A DNA stretch of 64,000 nt from Neoceratodus forsteri (lineage: Eukaryota; Chordata; Ceratodontiformes; Ceratodontidae), in assembly GCA_016271365.2 (NCBI GenBank), contig CM028130.1, positions 468,443,501 through 468,507,500 on the forward strand. Direction: 5' to 3'. The translations under genes were made by a program, and so were the position numbers. The notes beneath the pieces were generated by a model. It had not been told where the DNA came from, made no database searches, and saw nothing but the letters and a program-made list of their open reading frames with translations. This document shows positions 11,656 through 22,659 of this stretch, in pieces. How positions within the stretch are numbered: the first letter of the stretch is position 1; every line of letters starts with the position of its first letter.

Positions 11656-12083
11656 GTTTATTTTATTTCGCTTTTGTTGACTGGCTAAATGCACTAGACA
11701 GATTCTTGCCTATTTTCAGGCACGACCCAGAGGGAGAGGAATACAGATGAAAGCCAACTGACCTTGAACCAGATTAAGCTGTTGGTGGTATTTTTAGTGA
11801 ATTAGGAGATTTGGCCAGCAATCGCAGAAAAATTCCCTGCTTTTTAAAGAGGTGCAATGGGATCTTTAGCATCCACGTGAGCTACCACCAGAACAGGCAG
11901 ATGGGACCTTGGTTTAATGTCTCATCTGAAAGACAGTGCCTCAGGGTGCAGCCATCCCCTCATGCTGCACTACAGCATCAGTATTGGGATATTAACATAA
12001 GTGCCTGGTATGGGACTAGAACCCACTGCCTTCTGATCTCCCAGCCTCAGAGGCGAGTGTGCTACCTGCTGAGCCACTGACAC
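11656..12083 (-). mobile_element. Complete tRNA-derived SINE with empty target site (inverted)
   Basis: This is the only uninterrupted copy of the SINE family in the window (about 428 bp). Read on the minus strand, it starts GTGTCAGTGGCTCAGCAGG, a tRNA-like A box. A B-box-like GGTTCTAGTCC follows about 50 bp later, then a body ending in the AT-rich tail near 11660. The LINE target region reads AAAAAGCAGGGAATTTTTC (near 11850-11830), a diverged version of AAAAGAGTAGGGGAATTTC, with no LINE in it. It therefore gives the empty-site structure that explains the split copies at 8435, 18847, 30144 and 43961. It is a pol III-type repeat, not a functional tRNA gene. Confidence 0.82.
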
Positions 12084-12839
12084 TGCAAATGCACTATGTT
12101 AGTGTCACTTTTTTTAATGCTATGTTGAGAAGTATGGGGTCCATGGTTGAGGAAGGGTGATTGGATGGGGAGTCTAGGTGTAGGGAGGTTCTGTTCTGGA
12201 TGGTGGGTGTGCCCAGCTTTTGAAAAGGGTGTCCTGCTCTGGGGAGGTTACTCAACCTGCAGGGGGGGAGAGAGGCTGGTTTGTGGGTGGGAATGAACCT
12301 AGGGGTCCAGCTGCAGGGAGAATTGTCCACTGGGGGAGGCTAGTCCAGGGCATGAAAGAGTGGGCCAGCAGCAGGAAGGGTGGCTGGTGGTGGTGGTGGG
12401 GCTAGTTAAAGGTTGGAAGTGAGGTCCAGCTGCAGGGTGGGTGGTTGGATGGTGAGGCCAGTATGGGGCTTCTGGTGGATCTAGCTGTAGATTGAGTGGT
12501 TAGGTGGGGGTCTGCTGGTCCATGGGCTTGGAGGGACAGCTTCAGATATGTGGTCTGTTAGAGTGGAGGTTTGGGGTGGTGCTCCAGCTACATGGAGGTT
12601 GTATAGAATGTAGTTGGAAGCTGGTCCAGATGTAGGGAGGGTGGCTGGCTGGGTGAGCGGCTGACCCGGAGCCTGTGTGGTGCTCTAGCTCCAGTGCTCA
12701 TTATGTGAAAGACTGGGTCTAGAAGGGCTGTCCAGCTGCATGGAGGATAGTCTGGTGCCTGGAAGGGTGCTCTAGCAGAGAAGAGGGTGGTTGACTATCT
12801 TGGGGGGGGTGGGTGAGGCTAAAGAGATTGATCAGCCTA
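12084..12839 (+). repeat. Minisatellite-like array, right part
   Basis: Diverged G-rich units repeat the core GTCCAGCTGCAGGG with the variable followers GAGG or GTGG, at roughly 50-60 bp spacing (for example near 12300, 12420, 12480, 12580 and 12735). It matches the array at 9991-10387. The first 200 bp after the SINE are less regular. There is no coding evidence. Confidence 0.5.
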
Positions 12840-13916
12840 GGAGGAATCAAAAGTGGTAAAATTAATTAGAAACTGGTTAACATGTGTGCCCTTCAGCTTA
12901 ACAGTAGTGCTATGACCTGTGGTGGAGGTGACCTTAGTTCAGGAATGAGCTTGCGTCAGGAGCTCTCTGGGGAGAGGAGGAGGATCAACTGTTACACAAG
13001 AGGCTCTCTTCTGGGAAGGAGGACAGCCAGCCCAATGCAGGGTCCCACAGCTCTGCCTGTAGGTCAGTCTGGAAGTACAGGGCAGGCTGGGTCTGCTCAC
13101 AGCTCTACATGTAGGTTAGTCTGGGAGTGCATGGTGGTAGCTGAGGCTGCATTCATACAGTACAGCATATCATATTGTCCCCAAGGGGACTACACAGCAC
13201 AGGCACAGGTGGTGGTACTTCATGCAACTGTCAAACTGCAGTTCATGCTATAGTGCACAGCAGGCACTACAGTAGCAAGGGGGCCAGTAGTGTGAGGGAC
13301 ACAGCAATGCCTATGGTGTGTAGGGCAGTGATGACCAACTTGCAGGTGCTTATGGACAGTAGACATTACTGTTATGCTGTTGTGCGACCCACAGATGCTG
13401 CACCACTGGCATGGGATGCTCACAGTGACATATATATGGCTGGCTGTGTGTGCTGTGGTGTCTGTACAAATGTGCGGTATGTGGCTGGGGGGCACATACG
13501 ATCAGACAGGCACACTGGTGTTGGAGTATTCCTAACACTGGCCCATGTGCACAGTGTGGCTTGTCCCAGCATTGTGGCTGCACCCAGTTGGTGGTACCGA
13601 CTGGCTACTTGTACACCCTCCCCTCAACACCCTCCATGCCCACAGTGCTGCATGTGTGTGCTGGCATCTGTTGGTGTCCACCAAAGGGTGGTTTGCAGGT
13701 GTGTGCTGTTTGGCTGCACTGCCATGGTGTCCACTGAGAGGTGGGTCACCACTTACTGCCTGGCATGGCTGGGACTGGTGACAGATGATGGCATCATTGT
13801 TATGCCATCAGTGGGCAGCATGTTTCCTCTATCTACAGCTTTTTCTATGTGTCATACTTATTGGTTAGGGTCATGCAAAGCTGCACAAAAGCCAAGCAAA
13901 TGACATGCAAAGCCAC
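12840..13916. other. Undetermined repetitive DNA with a 52-bp duplication
   Basis: No gene is supported despite a 242-codon open frame, whose residues are dominated by Cys, Val and His from TG-rich sequence. Near 13048 and 13100 a direct repeat starts CAGCTCTGCCTGTAGGTCAG and CAGCTCTACATGTAGGTTAG. A related pair in reverse orientation lies at 17771-17860. This suggests that the two regions are parts of related mobile elements in opposite orientation. Confidence 0.4.
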
Positions 13917-14220
13917 AATGCTGCACAAAGCTGGTTTGCCCAGGGTTAAGACTACCTTTTCCTGGGTAGTAATTTGAACTGCTCAAAGTGTTGTGTTAAG
14001 TCATGCAAAACCACTTTGCGTGGTGCTATTTGCTGAAATAGCATTGCACTGACATGCCCCCTCAGTTCGACCCTTGCAAACGTTATGATTTTGCCCAGCG
14101 CTAATGCAGCTTGCACGCACTATTTGCCCTTTTGAATATAGTGGATCCGCCCCTAGCCCCGCTCTAAACCTGTGCAAATGGTTTGTAGCCTAAAGCAAAG
14201 TTTTGAATATCTGGCCCTAG
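13917..14220 (+). mobile_element. Right end of a TIR element ending in GAATATCTGGCCC
   Basis: The segment is rich in short words such as GCACAAAGC, TTTGCCC and GCTAAT. It ends TTTTGAATATCTGGCCCTAG at 14201-14220. The same terminus ends the element at 30537, and its reverse complement begins elements near 16346 and 43515. The left end of this copy was not found. L2 sequence begins directly after it, so this is probably a separate insertion at the L2 5' side. Confidence 0.45.
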
Positions 14221-14477
14221 GAGTCTAATTGCGCATTATGATGAGTTGAAACTATGGGTAGATCATGAACAAATTGACATACTAGCATTGAGTGAAACTT
14301 GGCTAAAGAAAACCATTAAAATGATACTATATACTTTAGATGGTTACACCATATATAGATCTAATAGGTGTAAAGGAGCGGTGGCTAGTTTTGATTTACA
14401 TCAGGGATTCCTTTGATTCTTAATTAGTCACAGAAGATCATTTTAATGCTGCTGACTATTTAACACTGAACGCTTTA
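14221..14477 (+). pseudogene. L2-like LINE, piece 1: endonuclease N-terminal part
   Basis: The translation HYDELKLWVDHEQIDILALS followed by ETWL is the N-terminal core of an APE-type LINE endonuclease (metal-binding Glu in SETW). It continues through a DGYTIYRSNR segment, which is also typical. This is the first recognisable piece of an L2-like element that continues at 16024, 30538, 35667 and about 37150. It is interrupted after 14477 by a 5'-truncated CR1. Confidence 0.65.
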
Positions 14478-16023
14478 AACTGAAGGTGGACAAAGCAATG
14501 GAGACTGATGGGATTCATCCCAGAATTCTAAAAAACTAAGGGTAGAACTAGTGACACCACTGACTACCCTCTTTAACAAATCATGGGAGGATGGGGTGGT
14601 ACCTGAGGACTGGAGGAGGGCCAATGTGATTCCCCTTCATAAAAGTGGGAGCAGAGCAGAAGCGGGAAACTACAGACCAGTTAGTTTAACCTCAGTGATG
14701 GGGAAAATGATGGAATCATTTCTGAAGGAAAGAATTGTCCAGTACCTAGAGGCCAGAGGGCACAGGACCCAAGGCAGCATGGATTCACAGCAGGAAGGTC
14801 ATGCCAGACAAATCTAATAGATTTCTTTGACTGGGTGACCAAAGAAGTAGATCAGGGAGGGGCTGTGGACATGGCCTACCTAGACTTTAGCAAGGCATTT
14901 GACTCAGTCCCATACAGTTAGCCAGCCTGGGAGTGGGTCCCAAGATGATAGCCTGGGTAAAGAATTGGCTGGAGAATAGGACACAGAGGGTAGTAGTAAA
15001 TGGAGTCCACTCTGAAGAAAGGGTGGTTACTAGTGGGGTGCCGCAGGGTTCAGTATTAGGACCGGTCCTCTTCAATGTATTTATAAGTGACTTTGCAGAG
15101 GGACTGGCAGGAAAAGTATGCCTCTTTGCAGATGGCACAAAGATCTGCAACAGAGTTGATGCACAAGGTGGGGTGAAAAGGATGAGAAGGGACTTGGCAA
15201 GGTTAGAGGAATGGTCAAATGCATGGCAGCTTAGATTTAATGCTAAGAAATGCAAGGTAATGCACCTGGGAAACAAAAACCCAGGGGAAGAGTACACAAT
15301 GGAGGTGAGAAAGTAACAACAACAAAAATGGAAAGGGACCTGGGGGTAGTCATATCAGATGACTTAAAGGTGGGCAAGCAATGTGAAAGGGCAGTAAGGA
15401 GGGCTGGGGAGATACTGGGATGCATAGGGAGAGGCATCACCAGTAGAAAACAGAAGTTGTTATCCCTCTGTACAGACAGCTGGTGAGACCCCATCTGGAG
15501 TACTGTGTGCAGTTCTGGAGACCCAATCTCCGCAAGGACATAGACAAGATGGAAGCTGTCCAGACGAGGGCAACTAAAATGGTGCAGGGTCTGCACCAGA
15601 AGACATATGAAGAGAGACTAAAGGAGCTTAATATGTATAGCTTCGAGGAAAGAGGGAGAAGGGGGACATAAAAAACATTCAAGTATCTCAAGGAATCAAC
15701 AAAGACCAAGAGGGTAGCATCTTTCAAAAAGAGGTGTGCAAGAACCATGGGGGCACAATTTGAAGATGGGGGACACCTCAGAGGTAATGTAAGGAAGTAT
15801 TTTTCAAAGAGGGGTTGTGGATGCGTGGAACGGCCTTCTGGAGGAGGTTGTGGAGTCAAAACAGTGACTGAATTCACGAGGCAATTCCAGGGGTGGGGGT
15901 AGAAAAGAAGTAGGCAGCTGGTTAACTAGGATCTGCAGCTTATCCATTAGGTAGGGAAATGGTCAGACTGGGTGGGCCAAGCAGTCCTTATTCGCCGTCA
16001 AATTCTATGTTTCTATGTTTCTA
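14478..16023 (+). mobile_element. CR1-a: 5'-truncated CR1 LINE inserted in the L2
   Basis: The sequence begins inside the RT coding region (KVDKAMETDGIHP) and ends in the CR1 3' UTR with the octamer tail TTCTATGTTTCTATGTTTCT at 15999-16022. Recognisable RT pieces include NYRPVSLTSVMGKMMESFL (14671-14729), [20 protein letters not shown] (about 15037-15096), a catalytic FADG in place of FADD (15125), and the thumb and C-terminal RDLGVVISDDLKVGKQ and [13 protein letters not shown]. There are at least five frame breaks, so it is dead. CR1 elements typically insert 5'-truncated, as seen here. Confidence 0.88.
14520..15900 (+). pseudogene. CR1-a reverse transcriptase and C-terminal remnant
   Basis: This is a partial ORF2 lacking the endonuclease. 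Frames run 14551-14817, 14933-15316, 15250-15486 and 15483-15671, joined by frameshifts. The polymerase motif reads LFADGTKIC, where functional CR1 copies have FADDTK, so a catalytic aspartate is lost. The end of the ORF ([20 protein letters not shown]) matches the conserved CR1 C-terminus. Confidence 0.85.
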
Positions 16024-16345
16024 TCAATAAAATGGACTATGGTGATGGACATGGTATGCACATTTTTTTCACGGTGCATACCTGTCCCCAAAATCTGCCA
16101 AAACAGATATTGATTTACTGGAATAAATTCTTATCTCAAACAAAAATAAGAAACATATTATACTAGGAAGTTTTAATTTGGATTGGACAAACTTAGAACA
16201 AACTGATAAAATAAATATGATTGCAGCTAAAATGTATCAGCAAATTATACATTCACACACCAGGAACAACTATAAAACAATGACTTGGGGACTTTTATTT
16301 GATTGGATTTTGGTTAACAGGCCAGACTATGTTAAAAGCATCAGG
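16024..16345 (+). pseudogene. L2-like LINE, piece 2: endonuclease middle
   Basis: The frames PKQILIYWNKFLSQTKIRNI and LDWTNLEQTDKINM, followed by TWGLLFDWILVNRPDYVKS, are typical L2 endonuclease text. The central GDFN motif has decayed to EVLI. The piece ends at AAAAGCATCAGG, and coding sequence resumes at 30538 after a 14.2-kb insertion with NDTISDHCPIFLIRK. The colinearity shows one original element. Confidence 0.65.
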
Positions 16346-17505
16346 GGCGGATATTCAAACAATTAAGCCCAGCGCAAAACCATAGCGCTGGAATAGCACT
16401 GGAATAGCGTGAGGCTGCAATATTCAGAAGCCCTAATAGCACCAGTGCTGTGTAATAGTGCTGATGCCAAAAGTAAATGTATGCTAGGGCAGAAGTGGAG
16501 GAGTGGCCATGAATGCCAGCTGCACGGCATATTCAAATATACGGCCAGCGGCGCTACAGGCATTAAGCGGACCTGTAGCGCAGTGCTAAATACCGCCGAC
16601 AAAAAGCTGGTGGTAATGTGGTGGCAGATTGCCCCAGCGTGATCCCCAAGCCCCATAGCGAGGGTGTAAGAAATTCCCTGGTGTTCTAGTGGCCCCACCC
16701 CAAGCATGATCCCTGACCCAGTAGCCGTGTATTTAGTCCAATTTCCCTGATGGTCTAGTGGTCCCCCTCCCAAGTGCATTGCCCATCCTCCTGGACTCAG
16801 TCAGAATGGCACGGTGACCAGCTCAGCCTCTTCCCGTCACGGCCAGTTATCGATCGCGTGGCGCATGAGCACCACAGCGCCCATGCATACCGCAGTCGGC
16901 GGCACGCCGTGGTGGTGAGAGGAGGGCTGAGCCGCCGCCAGCGCCACATCTAGACTGAGTCCGGGAGGACTGGTGGTGCAATTGGGGTGGGGGCGGGGAC
17001 CACTAGACCACCAGGGAAATTGAGGAAATACCATGGCTACTGGTGTCGGGATCATGCTTGGGGTGGGGAACCACTAGAACACCAGGTATTGCTCTCTTTC
17101 AGGACTACTGGGCATCGGGATCATGCTTTGGGGGTGGGGGACCACTAGAACACCAGGGACAATAGGTGTTTTATATGGACCGGGGCCGGAATCGGTTTGA
17201 GGGGTGGGGGGACCACTGCACTACCAGGGAGTGGAGCCAACACAAGTGGGAACAGGGACCATGATGGCTGAGATGGGCTGCCTGGCCCAGCCTGTCTGCC
17301 CAGGTCCCTATATATTGGGTGGTTGTGCTGCACAGCACAGTGACCCTACGGCTGACTTCCCCACACCCTCAGCAGGTTTGCCTTATGCCTGCCCCTTGCA
17401 TACTTGTGTCCCCCCACTGTGTTCCAACCACACCTGCTGTGGGCCAGCTCTGTTGGTGTGGGGTGGGGGCATCATCCAGGGCACATGTGGCCACAGGTAG
17501 TGTGT
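16346..17505 (+). mobile_element. Left arm of TIR element hosting cluster 2
   Basis: It begins GGCGGATATTCAAAC at 16346, the inverted counterpart of CTTTGAATATCTGGCCC ending at 30537. The flanking tetramer CAGG occurs at 16342-16345 and 30538-30541, a candidate target duplication. The interior is GC-rich with repeated phrases such as ACCACTAGAACACCAGGG and GGGATCATGCTTGGGGTGGG (several copies between 16660 and 17160, on both strands). No transposase-like frame is seen, so the element looks non-autonomous. The left and right arms may belong to more than one nested copy. Confidence 0.45.
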
Positions 17506-17531
17506 GTGTGTGATACATACAGCTATATATC

Positions 17532-17564
<33 letters not shown>

Positions 17565-17636
17565 GCGTGTCTCTGTATCTATCTATATTTATAGATCGTT
17601 GCAGATCTACGCACACACACACACATATATATATAT

Positions 17637-17682
<46 letters not shown>
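17506..17682 (+). repeat. Compound TA/CA microsatellite
   Basis: Runs of (TA)n, (TG)n and (CA)n with short interruptions. The longest TA run is at about 17644-17680. The apparent Tyr/Ile frames here are products of the dinucleotide repeat. Confidence 0.95.
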
Positions 17683-18122
17683 TTATGTACTGCTTGCAGT
17701 GCTGCATAGGTATGTTATGCACCGCTAGTACCTGCCAGCAAACAGTTCCTGCTGCTTAATGCCTGTGATTCCATTCTGACCAACAGGAGATGCTGTGGGC
17801 ATGCCTTGGTCTGCAGTGTCCAGCCTGTACTGCCATTCCGACCAACAGGTGGAGCTGTGTGCACCATGCAGTAGCACTGGGCAAACTGCATGGTAATGTA
17901 TGCTAAGCAGCATATAATGAGATGCAAATGTGCCTGTTTGCCCATGGATTACCTAAGTAGGCTCATTTGCATGGGAGCTTTGAATGTAGCTACCGTTTGC
18001 CCCGAGCTAACCAGTTTGCACCAGGCTAATGTGTTAGCACTGTGCAATCAGGTTAGCCCCAGGCAAAGCTCACTTCAGCATAGCACAGTTCTGCAGTGTG
18101 TGGCTTACATTGTTGTTTACAG
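17683..18122. other. Repeat-derived DNA related to 13.0 kb and to the TIR subterminal region
   Basis: The words CCATTCTGACCAACAGG (17771) and CCATTCCGACCAACAGG (17833) are a direct pair, related in reverse complement to the pair at 13048 and 13100. From 17890 the phrases TTTGCCC, GAGCTAACC, GCTAATGTG and GGCAAAGCT match the subterminal style of the TIR family that ends at 14217 and 30537. No gene seen. Confidence 0.4.
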
Positions 18123-18729
18123 TCATACCTCTCAACTGTCCCTGATTTTACCTCAAAATCTTATTCTGTCCCTACTAAACATTGTGTTTCTGTGTCAAAC
18201 AGTGGGGCATACCTTTCAATTGTCCTCATTATGTGGACATCCTCATTTGCCCTTAAAATTGCTCCGTCCCTCATGGAAAAGGGTGCCCACAGAGAGAATG
18301 TGCTATATATTCAGATTTTAAGCAGAAACTCTAACTATTCTAAATACTAAATCCAAAATACACTTTGTACAAGTAAACACTATGATTTTCACAGTGTTCT
18401 GAACTTGTATCTCCATGTTTGAGGAAGTGTCCCTCATTCTGAGTATGTGTCCTCATTGTCCCTCATTTTGAGTGTCCAAAATGTCCATGTCCCTCATTTC
18501 AGTGACAAAAGGTTGAGAGGTATGAGTTGGGGTTATAAGCATAAAATACTGTCCAACATTAATGTTACTGACGTGTTCTTCCTTAGTAAATGCATTTTAC
18601 ACTACACCACTTATCCTGCCAGCTTTCTGGTGGATATCACCATTTTAGGATGTGTCCTGATTTTAAACCTTTGTCCCTGATGTTTTAAGCCTTGTCCCTG
18701 ATTGATGAGGCAGGGGGTTGAGAGGTGTA
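18123..18729. mobile_element. Two nested small TIR elements (CATACCTCTCAA ends)
   Basis: The ends TCATACCTCTCAACTGTCCC (18123) and CATACCTTTCAATTGTCC (about 18208) are left termini. GGTTGAGAGGTATGA (ending 18525) and GGTTGAGAGGTGTA (ending about 18729) are matching right termini. The arrangement left-left-right-right suggests one copy inserted into another. The interiors repeat GTCCCTCATTTTGAG and TGTCCCTGAT. They have no coding capacity. The superfamily is not established; imperfect 8-bp flanks hint at a hAT-like origin. Confidence 0.5.
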
Positions 18730-18846
18730 TTAGCAGCAGCTGTGAAATGTCTCTGCAATCACAACAATGTTTCTCCACCTGCAACACTGGCTTGCTACAG
18801 AGTCTAATGAGCAGCAGTTGCAGTTTGCACTTCCCTGTTGCTATAT

Positions 18847-19098
18847 GTGTTAGTGGCTCAGTAGGTAGCACACTTGCCTCTGAGGCTGAGAGATTAGAGG
18901 GCTGTGGGTTCAGTTTCCACATTTGGCACTTGGGTTAATATCTCAGTACTGACACTGTAGTGTAGCATGAGAGGGGTGCTGCACTTCTGAGGTGCTGTCT
19001 TTGGGATGAGATGTTAAACTGAGGTCCCATCTGCCTGGATTGGTGGTAGTTCAGGTGGATGTTAAAGATCCCATGGCACTTATTGAAAAGAGTAGGGG
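18847..19098 (+). mobile_element. Left (tRNA-like) half of the target SINE
   Basis: It begins GTGTTAGTGGCTCAGTAGG, the tRNA-like A box, with a degraded B box GGTTCAGTTTCC about 50 bp later. It runs to AAAAGAGTAGGGG at 19098 and stops there, directly followed by the 3' end of LINE E3. The matching right half lies at 30144-30336, so about 11.05 kb of LINE sequence separates the two halves of one SINE. Confidence 0.85.
19089..19098. repeat. LINE target-site duplication, SINE head/E3 junction
   Basis: AGAGTAGGGG at the end of the SINE left half. To its right begins E3 (AATGTTTTATTCAAG, the reverse complement of its 3' end). The same decamer recurs at the E3/E4 and E4/SINE junctions. Confidence 0.85.
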
Positions 19099-19176
19099 AA
19101 TGTTTTATTCAAGACCAAAAATAAATCATACAGAAACATAATACAACATCATGCAAAGCTAAAACAAGAAATAACT

Positions 19177-22100
19177 TCAAAAACAAATAAACTTATACAA
19201 AATACAGAAAAGCCTTTGAAAAAGAAAAAGAAAAACCAAAACAAGCAAAAAAACAAACCTTATACAGTATACTTTATCCAGTGTCCAACCATTGTATCGC
19301 CTTCCATTTCTTATGAAACTGGGAGGATGATAAGGAACAAAAATCCGAATGCCAAATTTCAAAAAGCCAATTATGAATCCTCGAAAACAATTGATTGGGG
19401 GAAATGAAAAGAACACGTAGGGACCATGTACAGCGGACCTGCCAAATATGATACTTGATACCCCCAAAAATTAATCTAACTGTATCAACGGAAAAAGAGT
19501 CCCACTCTGATGATAAAATACCAAAAAATAAACATGTAGAATCAATAGTTGGAAAATGGAAATGGACCCACCAAACATGAAGCAGGGACCAAAATTGTAA
19601 AATAAAAGGACATTCAAAAAATAAATGCAACATCGTCTCTAACGTAGCTGTACAAGTACGAATTCTTGGACAATATCTGTCTTCAATACTCTTATGTTTC
19701 AAATTATTTTTAACATTCAGCCTACCATGAACTGTAAGCCAGGTAACATCCCACATATAATTAGGAAGATTTGGAGAAGTAAGCAAGGCTGAAACTTGAG
19801 GTAAATCAGTACGGTCAATTTCTGGAAAGATACAACTTTCCGAAAAATATTGATTTAATAAAAAATAATACAACCGTTTTCTAGAAAATTGGGTAAATGA
19901 AACCAAGGGAATCTTCCATTTCTTAATATTACCGAAACAGGAATGAAGATAACTCGGTAACTGAACAATAGGTGTTTGTTTATGGATGAGGCCATCCCCT
20001 GACCAACCATCTAGCCAAGGAGAGACATGATCGGAAAGCCATACTGTCTACACCTTAGAACTGTTTAGGACAGGGGAGAAATATTTTATATAAAAAACAA
20101 AAAGAACAGAACGGGTTAACCATATTTAAACCACCAGAATCAAGGGAACAATATAAAATATTCCTCCTGATGGGGTTCAGACGACTCCCCAATCATACTA
20201 TAAAAAGACTATAAAGAATTACTTCCTTTGAAACAGGCATGGGCATAAACAGCACTCAAATGCAAAAAAAGGCCAATAAGAAAGGTATTAATCATATAAA
20301 TGCGTTTTTTTTGACATATTCCATTGGTCCAATGAGTAACCTTCCAATTTGCAGACTGAAGAAGCCATTCCCAATTATATGTGGCTGTATCAGAGTCACA
20401 AAAAAAATAAATGCCTAAAATTTTGCAGACAGTATTAGTAACAGGAATTCTCATAATAACCAAGTGTGAAGAAATATAAGTGCCATAATAACAACATCTA
20501 CTTTTAGATAAATTGAAGGAAGCCCCAGTTCCTTTCTGGAAGGCAGCAGTCACTCATTCTACAGCCATACAGGAAGGGATGTCAGCCAAAAAAAAACATA
20601 AATCATCAGCATATGCAATAACAGGGAATTCTGCATCATCAGAACTCAAAGAGGGACCTCGATAATATCCATATAGGGAAATAGCTGAAAGTAAAGGTTC
20701 CAGAGAAAAATGTATAGTATAGGGCTAAGAGGGCACCCCAGCTGCATCTCTTACTACATGGACGGCCTTTGCCTAACCAGCCATTAACATATATGGAATC
20801 ATAACAGCATTCAGATAGTAATTCTGTAACCAACTAACAAAACCAGAAGGGAAACCTAGAGCCTTCATGCATGTCCAAAGATAAAGATGGGAAACACTAT
20901 CAAAGCCTTCGCCTGGTCCAACATAATACAAATACCAGCAAGTTCATTCCTTTTACCACGCTCAAGGATTTCACGAATCAAAATCTGGGCGCCTGTGATA
21001 GTAATGCCAGGTACAGAACAAACTGTGCAGGGAAATAATGTCAGACAAGAAACAAGAGATCCGTAAGCCCAACATTTTGCTAAAAATCTTGCAGTCTGAA
21101 TTCAAAAGGGTAATTGGGCGCCAATTATGCAGATCACCCTTGTCTCCAGATTTGTGAAGAAAAATCAAAAGCCCCTCATTCATACTAGGGGGAAATGTAC
21201 CAAAAGCAAGACAAGCATTAAACACCAAAACCAAATGTGGACCCAAAACAGCACCAATTAAGCCATATATTTCATTAGGGAGCCCATCCTTACTAGGAGC
21301 TTTACTTTTGGAAGGACCTGAGTAACAGCATAAAATTCAGATAAAGAAATAGAGCCAACAGAGACAACAAAAAATCTCCAGAATTTGAGGCAAAGAACTA
21401 TATTTTAGCAAGTCAAATAGACAATGAAGTAACAGTAGAATCCACAGCAAACAACGACTGTACATGGGTATCCACTAATATTAAGAATATTTTGCTTGTC
21501 TGAAACCCTACCACCTCTGAATCCAATAAAACTGTAACATCCTTCTTAGTCCTATAGGACATATTAGTATCAAAGGGATTAGTACTGCAAGAGGATCCTT
21601 GAGTACTAAATCTCATATCCCTCTCGAGTTGTTGTTGCTTCAAATTTTGAATTCCTTACATTCAGCTTTAACTGTCTGTAAATCATGAGAATCAACAGGA
21701 AACCTGAATGAAGTTGGGAATAAAAATTAGTCAATAACTGCTGAAGGGAGTTGTGATAGGTTCTGGGAAGCCCCCAAAATATGTCCAATCTCAAGAAAAT
21801 ATTCTTTAACTACAACTCTGAATCTTCCCACCATTCTTGTAGGGAATCATAAAGAAAAAAAACTAATCCTGGCTCGTAAAAAGAGACACAAACCCTTCCC
21901 GTACTGCAGGAATATCCAGAAGCGATAAATTTAACTTCCAGTATCCCGACCTTTGTAGTTTGTTCATAGTCAGAAAGAGAAAAACTAAGAAGACAATGAT
22001 CAGAAGAAGCAACTAAAGAAACTCTAGGGGAAAAAACACGAAGAGAAGGGGTTACAAACCAATAATTGATACTGTGATTTTCGAGGGCCTTGTAAATAGG

Positions 22101-22625
22101 TAAAAGATGAAACTTCTTCAAAAACATCGTGAAGACTAGTAACCTTTATCAAATCGTTCAAACAATGAGTGTCACAGTAAAGTTTAGAAGTAGTAGATTT
22201 AACTGTCCGGGAGATATTAAAATCACCACCCAGCAAAATATTCCGACTGGAAAGCAAATGGGGCAGAAGAAGGTGCAACAGTTGAACATGATCCTATTTG
22301 GACTGAGGGCATAGACATTAATCAATCTAAAGGAATGGAATGAATAGAGACATCAAGTAACAAAACCCTCCCAGGAGAAATATGAATCATATCTGTCACT
22401 TTGATAGTATTTGAAGTGAAACATATTCCAACACCAGAGCAGAGGTGGTCCCTGACCAATAACAGGACCCCAGCCCCATAAATCAGTAGCCACAGAGAAA
22501 TCCTGAACAGTATACAATCTGGTATCTTGAAAAAAAATGACATCATAGCGTAAATCTGAAAATAAAGAAAAAGTAACTCTCTTTTTAAACAGAGACCTAA
22601 GGCTGTTAGTATTCAAACTGGCCAA
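19177..22625 (-). pseudogene. E3 ORF2: endonuclease, reverse transcriptase, zinc C-terminus (broken)
   Basis: The endonuclease starts near 22625 (ASLNTNSLRSLFKKR, then a damaged QDTRL motif). It shows NILLGGDFNISRT (about 22250-22215) and SSDHCLLSF (about 22000). The RT shows HKSGDKGDLHNWRPITLLNS (about 21160-21095) and the catalytic AYADDLCFF near 20615-20590. The C-terminal region at 19906-19274 has TWLTVHGRLNVKNNLKHKS followed by a Cys cluster and ETMLHLFFECPF, the zinc-binding signature of L1/Tx1-type proteins. It is split into about ten frames. Confidence 0.82.
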
Positions 22626-22659
22626 AGTAACATCAAGCAGGGATTGAGAAAGGGGAATT

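Noticed and set aside
13175..13903. A 242-codon open frame on the plus strand
   Set aside because: Its composition is that of TG/CA-rich repeat DNA (many Cys, His, Val), other frames are open as well, and no domain or start context supports a gene.
17504..17728. Tyr/Ile-rich small protein
   Set aside because: Direct translation of a TA/CA microsatellite.
18850..18925. Possible tRNA gene (A- and B-box-like sequences)
   Set aside because: This is the head of a repeated SINE, also seen at 12083-12010 and 43961. The cloverleaf is not intact and the B box is degraded, so it is not called as a functional tRNA.
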